A stretch of 41,696 nt of DNA from Puniceicoccales bacterium (GCA_031258695.1 JAIRMM010000020.1:1-41696); one strand, 5' to 3'. Numbered from the stretch's first letter, positions 8,795 to 18,044 are shown. Numbers and translations: made by a program. The notes: generated by a model from the letters alone, not told the origin.

Positions 8795-9619
8795 GTGAAA
8801 GTAAAAGATGAAAGTATAAGCTTGGCAGATGCCAGTAAAATTTATTTGCTACCATGTCTGTTCACGGCATCAAATTTGTTTTTTGGGTTTCTATCAATAA
8901 TTCGTTCCATGCAGGCACGCTATTGTTCGGTTTCGGAAGCCATGTCAACCACATACTATACGCAAGCCGTTTGGTGTGTTTTTCTTTCGGGAATATGCGA
9001 CCTATTGGATGGTAGGATTGCCAGGCTGGGGGGGAAGGAATCTCTTTTTGGGAAAGAATTTGATTCCATAGCTGATGTGGTATCATTTGGGGTAGCGCCT
9101 GCCCTCATGGTATTTCTGATGATATTATCACCGACGGAACAATTTCCATTTTTCCGGCAAGTTGGCTGGATTTTTGGATCGCTGTACTTGCTGTGTGCCA
9201 GTGTACGATTGGCAAGGTTTAACGTGATAACCCATCCTCTGCTTCCGAAGGTTGAACAGGAAAAAAACAACCATGATTTTCTGGGGTTGCCTGTTCCCGC
9301 TGCCGCCGGAGTTATTGTTTCCCTTGTGCTGATACTCAACGAATATGATCTAAAATCGTGGTCCCTGATATTGCCTCCGCTAATGCTACTGATTGCCTGG
9401 TTGATGGTGAGCAATATCTATTATCCGAGTTTTAAAAAGGTCGATTGGAATACGCAAACAAAATGGGGAACGTTTTTGATCTCAATGACGGTGCTGTCGC
9501 TCGTCGCACTACTACGGGATATCGCACTGGCCGCAATATTTCTGGGATATGTATTTTGGGGCATATGCAGACATATTTCAAGGCGAAGACGTACCCTACG
9601 AGCCAAATGCCACCGCTAA
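8795..9619 (+). CDS. pssA: CDP-diacylglycerol-serine O-phosphatidyltransferase
   Basis: An inner-membrane enzyme that makes phosphatidylserine from CDP-diacylglycerol and serine, the first committed step to phosphatidylethanolamine. The 274-aa protein carries the CDP-alcohol phosphatidyltransferase signature: Asp72-Gly73, Ala76-Arg77, Gly86, Asp90 and Asp94. It has several hydrophobic segments, and the FTASNLFFGF start is typical of bacterial PssA type II. The start is GTG 8795, with AGGTAGG upstream at a good distance. It overlaps prmC by 13 bp. A phosphatidylglycerophosphate synthase would share the signature, but the N-terminal pattern favours PssA. Confidence 0.88.
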   Translation: MKVKDESISLADASKIYLLPCLFTASNLFFGFLSIIRSMQARYCSVSEAMSTTYYTQAVWCVFLSGICDLLDGRIARLGGKESLFGKEFDSIADVVSFGVAPALMVFLMILSPTEQFPFFRQVGWIFGSLYLLCASVRLARFNVITHPLLPKVEQEKNNHDFLGLPVPAAAGVIVSLVLILNEYDLKSWSLILPPLMLLIAWLMVSNIYYPSFKKVDWNTQTKWGTFLISMTVLSLVALLRDIALAAIFLGYVFWGICRHISRRRRTLRAKCHR

Positions 9620-10470
9620 TAGAAATTCTCAAGCAATCGGAACACCTTTTGAAAAGCAAAGGGATCGGGACCGCCAGACTAGACGCTGAGCTGTTGCTGT
9701 CTCACCTACTCGGGTGCAATCGGTTGTCTCTTTACCAACATCCCTGGGATGACGTGGAAGAACATCTGGTATCTCAATTTCAACATCTCCTATCCAGGCG
9801 AGGAAATCGTGAACCATTGCAATACATCATCGGCGAAGTGGATTTTTATGGCCTATCCATCGCAGTCAACGGAAATGTTTTAATACCAAGGCATGAAACG
9901 GAAGAGCTCGTGGCCATGATCATTTCACGTTTTGGAAATAGACCAATCGGATCAATTCTGGATCTAGGGACTGGCAGCGGTGCGATCGGATTGGCCCTGG
10001 CGAAACATTTCACGGGAGCAGATGTTTTGGCCATCGATGCGAACCGGAATGCACTTTCGACGGCTCAAAAAAATGCCATGGAAAATGGGATAACCAACAT
10101 TAGGTTTATGGTCAGCGACTGGTTAGAAGGCGTCGATGGGACATTTGACATGATCGTTTCGAACCCCCCATATTTGACCGATGAAGAATTTGAAAATGCC
10201 CAGGATGAAATAAAAAATTTTGAACCAAAATTTGCACTGGTGTCCAAAAACAATGGGCTGGCTGATATCTTTAAAATCATCGGCACAGCCGGCAAGTTCT
10301 TGGCGAAAGATGGCACATTGGCGCTGGAAACGGGGAGCTCCCAACATGAATCCATCGCAAGTTTTGCCAAAGATTATTTCGACAAATTTGAATCCCTGGG
10401 CGACCTTAGCGGGAAAGACAGATTTGTTTTCTTGCAAAACCCACGAGATTTAGCTTCCCAGGTGACATAG
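9607..10470 (+). CDS. prmC: Peptide chain release factor N5-glutamine methyltransferase
   Basis: PrmC methylates the GGQ glutamine of release factors RF1 and RF2 using S-adenosylmethionine. From ATG 9607 the protein is 287 aa, the normal length. The N-terminal helical domain includes ARLDAELLLSHLLG. The SAM-binding loop is DLGTGSGAIG (residues 119-128), and the catalytic NPPY is at 186-189. RHETEE at 95-100 is a conserved hallmark. The frame is open farther upstream inside pssA, but those starts would lengthen the protein beyond the family. prfA, its usual neighbour, is not in the window. The gene converges on yebC, leaving only 17 bp. Confidence 0.93.
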   Translation: MPPLIEILKQSEHLLKSKGIGTARLDAELLLSHLLGCNRLSLYQHPWDDVEEHLVSQFQHLLSRRGNREPLQYIIGEVDFYGLSIAVNGNVLIPRHETEELVAMIISRFGNRPIGSILDLGTGSGAIGLALAKHFTGADVLAIDANRNALSTAQKNAMENGITNIRFMVSDWLEGVDGTFDMIVSNPPYLTDEEFENAQDEIKNFEPKFALVSKNNGLADIFKIIGTAGKFLAKDGTLALETGSSQHESIASFAKDYFDKFESLGDLSGKDRFVFLQNPRDLASQVT

Positions 10471-10487
10471 GCGACCCAATTCTCCCA

Positions 10488-11228
10488 TCAGGTTTCAATT
10501 GAATCGTCTATGTCGAAATTGGCAAAAACACTCTTGACATCATCCAGGTCTTCTAATTTTTCGATGGTTTTTAACACTTTGGCAGCCAACTCCGCATCCG
10601 TTATTTGTATGACAGAGTTTGGAATATACGCGATTTCGGATGACAAACATTTGATATGGGCTCCTATTATTGCCTGCGCCAGGGTGTAGTATGATGAAAT
10701 CGGGCACAGCACTTCAAAATCTGGACCATCCGATTTGATATCTTCAGCCCCCGCGTCCAGAACAATTTCCATCAGCCTACTTTCCGTTACCGCCTCCTTG
10801 GATATGAAAAATTGCCCCATTCTTTGGAAATTGAACATCAATGCCCCGGGACTTGTCAAATTTCCTCCTCCTTTGGTTAGTACACTGCGAATTTCGCTGG
10901 CGGCACGATTTTTGTTGTCCGTGGTTACTTCTATGATTGCACCGATTCCTCCCGCGATGTAACCTTCGTAGGTCAATTCTTCGATTGACATGCCGGGCAA
11001 TTCCCCCGTACCTTTCTGGATGGCCTTTTTGATATTATCGGCCGGCATGTTGGCTTCCTTGGCTTTTTGCACAATAACCCTCAGCCGGGCATTGAAATTT
11101 ATGTCACCACCACCATCGCGTGCAGCCAGGGATATATCCTTACTCAACATGCTGAAAATTTTTCCACGCTTTGCATCGATGACGGCCTTATGTCGTTTTG
11201 TTGTTGCCCACTTGCTATGTCCTGACAT
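10488..11228 (-). CDS. yebC: YebC/PmpR family protein (translation factor/regulator)
   Basis: The 246-aa cytoplasmic protein is a full-length YebC/TACO1 family member. It starts MSGHSKWATTKRHKAV and continues with DAKRGKIFSMLSKDI, both diagnostic. The middle contains NMPADNIKKAIQKGTGE and the TYEGY motif. Family members have been described both as transcriptional regulators and as factors that help ribosomes through difficult sequences such as proline runs; the sequence does not decide between these. Its start overlaps the end of yidC by 14 bp, so the two genes are probably translationally coupled. Confidence 0.95.
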   Translation of the reverse strand: MSGHSKWATTKRHKAVIDAKRGKIFSMLSKDISLAARDGGGDINFNARLRVIVQKAKEANMPADNIKKAIQKGTGELPGMSIEELTYEGYIAGGIGAIIEVTTDNKNRAASEIRSVLTKGGGNLTSPGALMFNFQRMGQFFISKEAVTESRLMEIVLDAGAEDIKSDGPDFEVLCPISSYYTLAQAIIGAHIKCLSSEIAYIPNSVIQITDAELAAKVLKTIEKLEDLDDVKSVFANFDIDDSIET

Positions 11229-12993
11229 TATTTTTCCTCCGTTTCGGTGACCGCGAACTACGTTTCCCCGTAGAAATTTTTATGTCACTTTCATCCTGCA
11301 TTTTACTACCGTGTGAGGTTGCAAATTGTTGGGCAATCGTCAACAAATTTTGCACGGTCCAATATAATACCAGTCCGGATGGGAAACTATAGCAACAAAG
11401 AAAGAAAATAGCTGGCATCAGTTTGAACATTAATTTTTGCGAGTTATCCGAGGTCGGCATTGGCGTCATATGCATCTGCCAAAACATGGTCACGCCCATG
11501 ACCAATGGTAAAATATTCAGGGGGAAATGACCAATGTGCGCGACCGTATCGGGCAGTGAGAGATCTTTTATCCACAAAAAGTGTGCAAATCGCAAATCGG
11601 ATGCCGTGCGGAGCATGTAGTAGAGCCCAAAGAAAATGGGGATTTGTATAAATATCGGCAGACATCCGGCGGCTGGATTTATTCCATTTTCCCGAAACAA
11701 TTTTAGGGTTTCCATCTGCAATTTCTGCGGATTATTTTTATACTTTTCCTTGATTATTTTCAGGGGATTTTGGACGGCTGCCATTTTTTTTGAAGATCTG
11801 ACCTGGGCATTTGTCAATGGCCAAAGTAGAAGTTTTACCATGGTTGTCAGCACAATGATCGTCCATCCCCAATTTGGAATCATTGCATGAATTCCCAGCA
11901 TCAGCCGCAGGAGAAGTTCGCTTATGGAACCGAAAAAGCCAAATTGCATCACCCTATCCTGCTCTTTCCCCAATTTTGACAGCCTAGAAAAATCCTTGGG
12001 GCCCATGTAAATACTCGAGGAAAACGTTTTACTTTTCCCTCCATCGAGGGTGCCGACGTTGAAGACCATTGAAGCTCCTATGCCTTCTTCCTGTTTATTT
12101 GAGCATTTGTCGTGGACAAGAATTGGGTATGTGACATAGCCATCCGCTTCCGCTTCGGGTGTCAAAATTGTCGTAAAAAATTGATTCTTTATTGCCCCCC
12201 ACAGGATTTTTTCATTGTTGAAGATGAACTTTCGTTCTTCCCGTTTCCCAAACCCAAAAAATCCTTTGCTTGCCTTAAAATCCCGCAGTTTTATGAAATT
12301 TTCTTTTTTCCCATTAAACATTCCGAAGTTTAAATAATCCCCCATGGCATCGCTTTCAGTCGCCGGCATGGAACCGAGGAATAGGGATAGGCTACCGATA
12401 TGCAGGGGCGAATTGGTATTATTTTCGATGTGAATTTTGTGCTCAACGACGTATCCGTCCGAACCTTTGCTATCCTGTGGGACCAGATGGTACTGCCTGG
12501 TTATGGTATATCCTTCGGGGGAAGTCTTCGCCAGTACGATGTCGTGTTTCCCCACCGAAACCTCATCAAATCGTTCGGATTGGATAAATTTGGAAAACTG
12601 TTCATTGCTTGAGCCCAATGACATCGCATGCGTGGTGCAACCGTCATTAAAAACCACGGCATCCGGCCGATCCTGGACGGACCGATATTTTTTCAGTGCG
12701 GTGGATTTTATGGTACCGCCCCGGTCAGAAATCGTGATAGCGATGACGTCATTTTCCAATGTAAAAATTTTCTCAACTTCCGTACTTTTCTCAACCGCAG
12801 TAAAGTCCTTTATCCCAATGTCAAAATCCCCAGCGACTTCGATAGCTACAGGCTCATCGTGGACAATTTCCGCCCGCTCACTGCTCTGACCAGCAATCCT
12901 CGCCTGGTTTGCCTGATCGGCAGCATTTTTAAACATCAATACAAATGCGCAAATTATTAGTGTAAAACCAATGAGTTGACTTCTATCTTTCAT
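11215..12993 (-). CDS. yidC: Membrane protein insertase YidC
   Basis: YidC inserts and folds inner-membrane proteins, alone or with SecYEG. Starting at ATG 12993 the protein is 592 aa, typical for Gram-negatives. It has an N-terminal transmembrane anchor (residues about 7-21), a large periplasmic beta domain up to about residue 370, then the conserved core with LLRLMLGIHAMIPNWGWTII, VKLLLWPLTNAQ and GCLPIFIQIPIFFGLYYML. YSFPSGLVLYWTVQNLLTIAQQ comes near the end, followed by a basic tail. The frame stays open upstream to 13302, but the ATG at 12993 overlaps the stop of a short upstream frame (TAATG) and gives the normal N-terminus. rpmH, rnpA and yidD, which often precede yidC, are not recognisable here. 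Confidence 0.96.
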   Translation of the reverse strand: MKDRSQLIGFTLIICAFVLMFKNAADQANQARIAGQSSERAEIVHDEPVAIEVAGDFDIGIKDFTAVEKSTEVEKIFTLENDVIAITISDRGGTIKSTALKKYRSVQDRPDAVVFNDGCTTHAMSLGSSNEQFSKFIQSERFDEVSVGKHDIVLAKTSPEGYTITRQYHLVPQDSKGSDGYVVEHKIHIENNTNSPLHIGSLSLFLGSMPATESDAMGDYLNFGMFNGKKENFIKLRDFKASKGFFGFGKREERKFIFNNEKILWGAIKNQFFTTILTPEAEADGYVTYPILVHDKCSNKQEEGIGASMVFNVGTLDGGKSKTFSSSIYMGPKDFSRLSKLGKEQDRVMQFGFFGSISELLLRLMLGIHAMIPNWGWTIIVLTTMVKLLLWPLTNAQVRSSKKMAAVQNPLKIIKEKYKNNPQKLQMETLKLFRENGINPAAGCLPIFIQIPIFFGLYYMLRTASDLRFAHFLWIKDLSLPDTVAHIGHFPLNILPLVMGVTMFWQMHMTPMPTSDNSQKLMFKLMPAIFFLCCYSFPSGLVLYWTVQNLLTIAQQFATSHGSKMQDESDIKISTGKRSSRSPKRRKNNVRT

Positions 12994-13175
12994 TAACTTG
13001 GAGCAACGATTCTTAGGCGCAAAAAATTTGCAAGAGCAAAATAAATGGGCAGCCCATTTGTATGCCCCGCCATGGTTCCGCGAACAAAGATATCGCCATC
13101 CGGAATCCCGGACCCCGGCCATGCGACATCCCCGGCAACGCTTGACAAAAACGGCACCGGTGTAGCCTGTGGCAA
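12993..13175 (-). CDS. Short uncharacterised ORF overlapping the yidC start; possibly a gene remnant
   Basis: A 60-aa frame whose stop overlaps the yidC ATG as TAATG, the arrangement expected for translational coupling. I do not recognise the product. Its C-terminal part (LPIYFALANFLRLRIV) is mildly hydrophobic. Another stop-free frame, the yidC frame, runs through the same stretch up to 13302. This could be the end of a frameshifted gene, a small real gene, or chance. Confidence 0.2.
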   Translation of the reverse strand: MPQATPVPFLSSVAGDVAWPGSGIPDGDIFVRGTMAGHTNGLPIYFALANFLRLRIVAPS

Positions 13176-13945
13176 TGGGTACTACGTAAAAATCTAGCGG
13201 ACGTTCTAGGGGGAGTCGATCCTTTGCCAAAAAGACACGATGGGAGGATGCTCCTCCGGAGCATGGATCCTTCCAGAGGGTCATTTTAATCGTTTTCCCC
13301 AATGGGCGAAAAAGTTTTTTCCCCTAGAAATTTTATCGCCGGAATTTGGCAAGAAAAAACGCCGGGGGGCGATGCACCACATGCCCCATGGTTTTCTCTC
13401 CTTTCCAGCCGCCAAGCCTCTTCTGTGGGTCCTGATCCCAGCACCACCCGGCGGCCCTGCCCATATTTTCGTATTTTTGAAACAGATGGGCCGTGGAAAA
13501 TGGTAACGTTTCCGAAGCTTACTCCGGTTTTTTTCATAATTACAGAAAAGAAAGAATACGCTTGTAGCGAGTAGGAAATGCCCACATCAACGCCGTTGCT
13601 TCCTCGTTCGGGTTGACCTTAGTGACGATGATAAGTTTGAGTCTCCATCGGAACATTCACGGTTTCCAGAAAGTTGAATGTCAACTGGTCCGTCGTCGGT
13701 TCCTACACGGGAAGGTTCAACAAAGATATCTCCCCCTACCCTTTCCTGCGGCGCCCAGTACTCCTTCTAGGAATTCGAAAATCTTACTACCAGGGCCAGA
13801 TTTCATAAAAATTAGCGGGGAGGATGGAAGAGAAAAATCTCCTCCCCTACCCTTCCTCCGGCTAATGGGATCTCGTCCATCCCTAAAAAATTGATTAAAT
13901 GGTTGGTGATGAAATTTAACCGTTGTATTTCCATGTGAATTTTAT
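13176..13945. other. Gene-poor region between divergent yidC and glyS
   Basis: About 770 bp with no frame I can assign to a protein and no recognised RNA. I looked for conserved parts of RNase P RNA, tmRNA and SRP RNA and found none. It contains GC-rich hairpins, for example ATGCTCC and GGAGCAT arms at 13248-13264 and a longer one at 13817-13847. A pair of similar C-rich stretches lies at 13728-13752 and 13837-13862. It should also contain the promoters for the divergent yidC and glyS units, but none stands out. Confidence 0.5.
13817..13847. repeat. GC-rich hairpin upstream of glyS
   Basis: GGGGAGGA (13817-13824) and TCCTCCCC (13840-13847) form a perfect 8-bp stem with a 15-nt loop. The right arm lies inside the second copy of the C-rich repeat. 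No T run follows on the plus strand. Function unknown. Confidence 0.45.
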
Positions 13946-15481
13946 ATGGGTCCTGTTGTGTTGAAAGCTAATAGTGACGACAGTGATAAAAATGTGGATC
14001 GGATGGAGAAGATAGTTTCTCTGATGAAACGGAGAGGTTTCATTTTTAGGTCATCCGATATTTATGGCGGGCTGAACGGTTTTTTCGACTATGGACCGCT
14101 CGGGGTGGAACTGAAACGCAATATAAAGGAAGCTTGGTGGTCGGATGTGGTGAAAAGGCGTGACGATGTGGTTGGCCTGGAGTGCTCAATAATTTCGCCA
14201 AAAAAAATTTGGGAAGCCTCGGGGCATGTGGCTGGATTTTCTGATCCAATGATAGACTGCAAGGAATCGAAAATGAGGTTTCGGGCGGATCAACTATTTT
14301 TCGCAAATGCGATCGTCGACGGCGAGTCCATAGGCTATGTCTGTGTTCAAGAATGCGACAACATTGGAGAGGCAGCTGAAATGGCAGCTGAAACATTGAA
14401 AAAAAAATTAAAAAAAGCAGGGGTGTTGCAAAAATTGGAACTCAAACCGATTACGGAAGCTTCCCGCGAAGAAATAGCCTTGATTCCTTCTCCCGCGACG
14501 GGAACAATCGGGACGTTGACCCTGCCACGGGAATTTAACCTAATGTTCCAAACCCATGTCGGAGCTGTTTCCGACGACACTTCCGTAGCCTATTTGCGTC
14601 CGGAAACCGCCCAGGGCACATTCGTTAATTTTCTGAACGTCATTGCCACGACACGGGTGAAAATTCCATTCGGAATGGCACAGATGGGAAGGTCTTTTAG
14701 GAATGAAATCACACCGAGAAATTTTATTTTCCGTTCCCGAGAATTCGAACAAATGGAACTGGAATTTTTCATCGATGACTCGGAAGAAGCATGGCAAAAT
14801 TGGCACGGGTATTGGATAAACGAACGGCTAAAATGGCATAGGAGCATGGGAATTTGTGAAGATTTATTGGGGCTTGATGTGCATAAAAAAGAAAAATTAG
14901 CCCACTACTCAAAGGCATGTACGGATATCACTTTTAAGTATCCTTTTGGCGTGCAGGAACTCGAAGGGGTTGCCGCCCGTGGAGATTTTGATCTTACCCA
15001 ACATCAGAATTACAGTGGACAGTCGATGGAGTATTTCGATGAAAACACAAAGAGGAAATATATTCCCCATGTCATAGAACCCGCCGCGGGTGTAGATCGC
15101 ACATTGCTTGCCATTGTCTGTTCCGCCTATCATGAGGAAAAGGTCGACAATGAAATGCGCACGGTTTTGAAATTTGTTCCGCGCGTTGCCCCCATCAAAG
15201 CGGCAATATTTCCGCTGGTGAAAAACAATCCCGAAATCGTCGCCAGGGCACAGGAAATATATAAAACGCTTCAGCGACGGTGGAATGTTTTCTACGACGC
15301 TAGCGGAGCCATCGGAAGAAGGTATAGAAGGATGGATGAAATTGGGACTCCCTATTGCATAACCGTTGATTTTGATGGCCTAGAGGATGGTACATTTACG
15401 CTGAGGGATAGGGATTCGATGCAACAGGAAAGAATATCTTTGGAAGAACTAATTTTGTTGATGAATGATAAAATTTTTTAA
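13946..15481 (+). CDS. glyS: Glycyl-tRNA synthetase, alpha2 (single-chain) type
   Basis: The enzyme charges tRNA-Gly with glycine. The 511-aa protein is the homodimeric class II type rather than the alpha2beta2 GlyQ/GlyS type. Motifs include GLNGFFDYGPLG near the N-terminus, YLRPETAQGTFVNF, motif 2 around MGRSFRNEITPRN with FRSREFEQMELE, the FDLTQHQNYSGQ stretch and motif 3 GVDRTLLAIV. The C-terminal anticodon-binding domain contains RRYRRMDEIGTPYCITVDFD. ATG 13946 gives 19 more residues than ATG 14003; neither has a clear ribosome site, and 14003 would match the usual MxKIVSLxKRRGF start. Confidence 0.95.
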   Translation: MGPVVLKANSDDSDKNVDRMEKIVSLMKRRGFIFRSSDIYGGLNGFFDYGPLGVELKRNIKEAWWSDVVKRRDDVVGLECSIISPKKIWEASGHVAGFSDPMIDCKESKMRFRADQLFFANAIVDGESIGYVCVQECDNIGEAAEMAAETLKKKLKKAGVLQKLELKPITEASREEIALIPSPATGTIGTLTLPREFNLMFQTHVGAVSDDTSVAYLRPETAQGTFVNFLNVIATTRVKIPFGMAQMGRSFRNEITPRNFIFRSREFEQMELEFFIDDSEEAWQNWHGYWINERLKWHRSMGICEDLLGLDVHKKEKLAHYSKACTDITFKYPFGVQELEGVAARGDFDLTQHQNYSGQSMEYFDENTKRKYIPHVIEPAAGVDRTLLAIVCSAYHEEKVDNEMRTVLKFVPRVAPIKAAIFPLVKNNPEIVARAQEIYKTLQRRWNVFYDASGAIGRRYRRMDEIGTPYCITVDFDGLEDGTFTLRDRDSMQQERISLEELILLMNDKIF

Positions 15482-15541
15482 AAGTATCATCATTTAACTT
15501 GTTGTCTGTAAATTCTTATGTACAATGGGGATATTCTTTTT

Positions 15542-15991
15542 ATGGAATATACGGAAGCAGTAGATATAGTTTCTGAGCTTTTTAGGATAAACCGATGGGC
15601 CAACAATGAGTATGGCGAATTGTACGCTATCCTAGATAACGACATTGAAATTCGGGTATTTCAGTCGGCCAGGGATAAAATGGTGATACAGGGAATGTTT
15701 GGGGAACCCATCTATGGTCCATCGATGGCAAATGCAAATGAAATAAGGTTTCGCTATCTCCTTCAGGCCAATTTTATTAGAATCGTCCAATACGATGATG
15801 TTTTGTCCATGGATAAAAGAACAAGCCGGTTAACCACAACGCGGTATATTTCCCTACTTGAAACTTCTACGGAAAAGGTCCTTGATGCGGTCGAATCTTT
15901 TATACAAAATGTAGATTTTTGGGATATGGCCTTGAAAAGGAAGCAACCTCTTGTTACAATGTCCCCTTTGTTGAAACTTTCTCTAAAATAA
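15542..15991 (+). CDS. CesT-family type III secretion chaperone (probable)
   Basis: A small, probably cytoplasmic protein of 149 aa with the layout of class I type III secretion chaperones. An N-terminal helix (VDIVSELFRI) comes first, then strands, then the family-like block from RYLLQANF through VLSMDKRTSRLTTTRYI to a final helix ending in VESFIQNVDFW. This mirrors the LLxxN, DxxxxxLxLxxxL and terminal FxxxxxxW pattern of CesT/Tir chaperones. The assignment is by pattern only, but the next gene, overlapping by one base (TAATG), is a type III secretin, which supports it. ATG 15542 has GGGGAT upstream; ATG 15518 would add eight residues. The partner protein is unknown. Confidence 0.65.
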   Translation: MEYTEAVDIVSELFRINRWANNEYGELYAILDNDIEIRVFQSARDKMVIQGMFGEPIYGPSMANANEIRFRYLLQANFIRIVQYDDVLSMDKRTSRLTTTRYISLLETSTEKVLDAVESFIQNVDFWDMALKRKQPLVTMSPLLKLSLK

Positions 15992-17868
15992 TGGGAATGA
16001 TAAAAAAGTTTTTTCAGTTCATATTGGTTTTCATCTGTTGTACACTCCATGCGGAGGAAAAAGATCCCATCGGGGTTTCCCCCTACGGTGCACTTCCCTT
16101 TTCGAAGTCAAGTTACTATCACTTTGCCAAGGACCAGAATTTATCTGCCCTCATACAAGATTTTTTCTCGATGCAGGGTATAACCGTAGTGATCAGCGAC
16201 AGAATAAATTATACCGTAAATGGCAAGTTCAGTAAAATGGATCCGGCAGAATTTTGGACCTACATAACAAAGGCCTACGGTTTGGTTTGGTTTTTCGATG
16301 GCAAAATAATGTTTGTCTATACAAACGCCGAGCTGCAAACACAGATCTTTAGAATGGATAGGGATGGAATTGGCACATTGTCTGTGATTCTATCACGCCT
16401 GGGATTCGTTGCTTCCGATTTTTCATTCCGAGATGTCGGTGAAGCAAACGTTCTAATAGTAACTGCACCTCCCCAGTATATCAATGTAATCAACGACATA
16501 GCAACCAAGTTTGTTCCAAGTAAGATTTCTGACACCACCATTGTGAAAATCATACCGTTAAAATATGCCTGGGCCTACGACATGACTTTTAAGTATGCCA
16601 ATGGTTCAATTTCCGTTCCCGGTATCTCAAGTTTATTGCAGAGCATCGTTACGGGTCAACAATTATCATCGGCCATGTCCCCTTTTAATGTTAGCGTGGG
16701 GGGGAATCAGAAGCAAATAGAATATCAGCAGATGGTAGGGATGCTCGACGATACCCCACCATACGCAAAGGACATAAATAACAATATCAAGAATATGCAA
16801 AAGGATGGAAAAAATTCCGACAAGGGCCAAGACAAATCATCGGGTGACAAATCATCCAAAGAAGGTGACAGCGTAGACATTTCGGGGACTTCTTTGCCCG
16901 GATTTATAACCTGTGACCAGCGGTTGAATGCGATAATAATTCGTGATAGACGGGAAAACATGCCATTTTATGAAGAAATTATATCGAAACTCGATGTCCC
17001 ATGCGAAGTCATAAAAATTGATGTGGCCATCGTAGACGTAAACAAATCCGAATCCATGGCTTTGGGGATTAATGGCATCGATACTATCATTCCCAACGAT
17101 AATCCTATTGGTATTTCGATGACAGGTAGCAAGGTCAAGGGAGGTGCAAGTGTTAGCACAGACGCAACTGGTTCAATTGCTGGAAAATTTGGTGTGGTAA
17201 AAAATGTCGCAATAAATTATGCCATTGATGCTTTGGAAAAGAGTAGCAATGGGCAGGCAGTTTCCCGGCCATCCGTCCTAACACTCGATAACGTGGCAGC
17301 AGTTTTAGAAACCGACAGAGTACACTATGCCACGGTGTCAGGAACAAATAATTCGAATGCATATACCCAATCTGCAACCACCAAGTTACAGGTTGTCCCC
17401 CACATCATTCCTGGAGATGTCGATGGGGATGGTAAGCGCAAAATGAAGCTATTTGTTGACATATCCGACGGAAGCTTCGATACCACTGAAAAAGACCAAA
17501 CCCCTGCCGTAACCCAACATTCTCTGAATACGCAATCCGTATTGTACGAAGGTCAGAGCTTAGTCATAGGAGGCTACGACTCGGAAACAAATCAAAAAAA
17601 GGACAGCGGCATCCCCGTGTTGCAACATTTACCTCTAATTGGAATGCTATTCAAACACACGGATGACACCAAAGAAATCAAAGAACGTATCTACGTAATT
17701 TCCCCATCCGTTGTAGAAATCCGCAGCGATGACCATAAATATGATAGATTCGTCCAAAATGGGCAGCTCACAGCCGAAGGAACCCTTGAATCTGACGATT
17801 ATCCGCTAACCACCCAATGGCCAAAAGAAAAACGTAAACCTAAACGCCTTAAAATCAAAGGCAATTGA
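15991..17868 (+). CDS. sctC: Type III secretion system outer-membrane secretin SctC
   Basis: SctC forms the outer-membrane ring through which type III substrates pass. The 625-aa protein begins with a Sec signal peptide (residues 1-21, cleavage after HA). It continues with the N0 domain typical of YscC/InvG secretins: YHFAKDQNLSALIQDFFSMQ, VVISDRINYTVNGKF, then EFWTYITKAYGLVWFFDGK and IMFVY. N1/N3-type domains follow, with a Ser/Lys/Asp-rich insertion near residues 265-295. The C-terminal secretin domain has the NxQSVLYEGQSLVIGGY pattern, and PVLQHLPLIGMLF ends it. The YGLVWFFDG element favours SctC over the type II secretin GspD. It overlaps the chaperone gene by one base. No other type III gene is in the window. 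Confidence 0.85.
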   Translation: MGMIKKFFQFILVFICCTLHAEEKDPIGVSPYGALPFSKSSYYHFAKDQNLSALIQDFFSMQGITVVISDRINYTVNGKFSKMDPAEFWTYITKAYGLVWFFDGKIMFVYTNAELQTQIFRMDRDGIGTLSVILSRLGFVASDFSFRDVGEANVLIVTAPPQYINVINDIATKFVPSKISDTTIVKIIPLKYAWAYDMTFKYANGSISVPGISSLLQSIVTGQQLSSAMSPFNVSVGGNQKQIEYQQMVGMLDDTPPYAKDINNNIKNMQKDGKNSDKGQDKSSGDKSSKEGDSVDISGTSLPGFITCDQRLNAIIIRDRRENMPFYEEIISKLDVPCEVIKIDVAIVDVNKSESMALGINGIDTIIPNDNPIGISMTGSKVKGGASVSTDATGSIAGKFGVVKNVAINYAIDALEKSSNGQAVSRPSVLTLDNVAAVLETDRVHYATVSGTNNSNAYTQSATTKLQVVPHIIPGDVDGDGKRKMKLFVDISDGSFDTTEKDQTPAVTQHSLNTQSVLYEGQSLVIGGYDSETNQKKDSGIPVLQHLPLIGMLFKHTDDTKEIKERIYVISPSVVEIRSDDHKYDRFVQNGQLTAEGTLESDDYPLTTQWPKEKRKPKRLKIKGN

Positions 17869-18044
17869 CATTATTTATCCATGATAGCAGGCCCCGGGTC
17901 AGTCTCCATAAATTCAAATAAAAAAGGCGATAGAGACGGAAGAGAGAAGGTATGGGCAGAGCGGTCGTAGGGGCAAAAAAAGATGGATTGGAAAGTTTGC
18001 CCAATGTTTCGTCGAGAAAGCATGCTTGTTTTCGGATCAAAACA

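Noticed and set aside
13180..13290. Possible similarity to 40860-40965 (shared CTCTGGAAGGAT on the minus strand and similar C-rich context)
   Set aside because: A shared 12-mer is expected many times by chance in this window, and the rest aligns only loosely.
13380..13460. Possible SRP RNA or RNase P RNA on the minus strand (GATCAGGACC and ACAGAAGAGGCTT stretches)
   Set aside because: The diagnostic SRP tetraloop region and the RNase P GAGGAAAGTCC element are both missing.
15991..17868. Type II secretin GspD as identity of the secretin
   Set aside because: The N-terminal YGLVWFFDG and VVISDRINYTVNGKF elements are characteristic of SctC/YscC-type secretins.
17869..18044. Possible small gene between sctC and tig (minus strand, about 71 codons)
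   Set aside because: It overlaps the ends of both neighbours and shows no motif or ribosome site.
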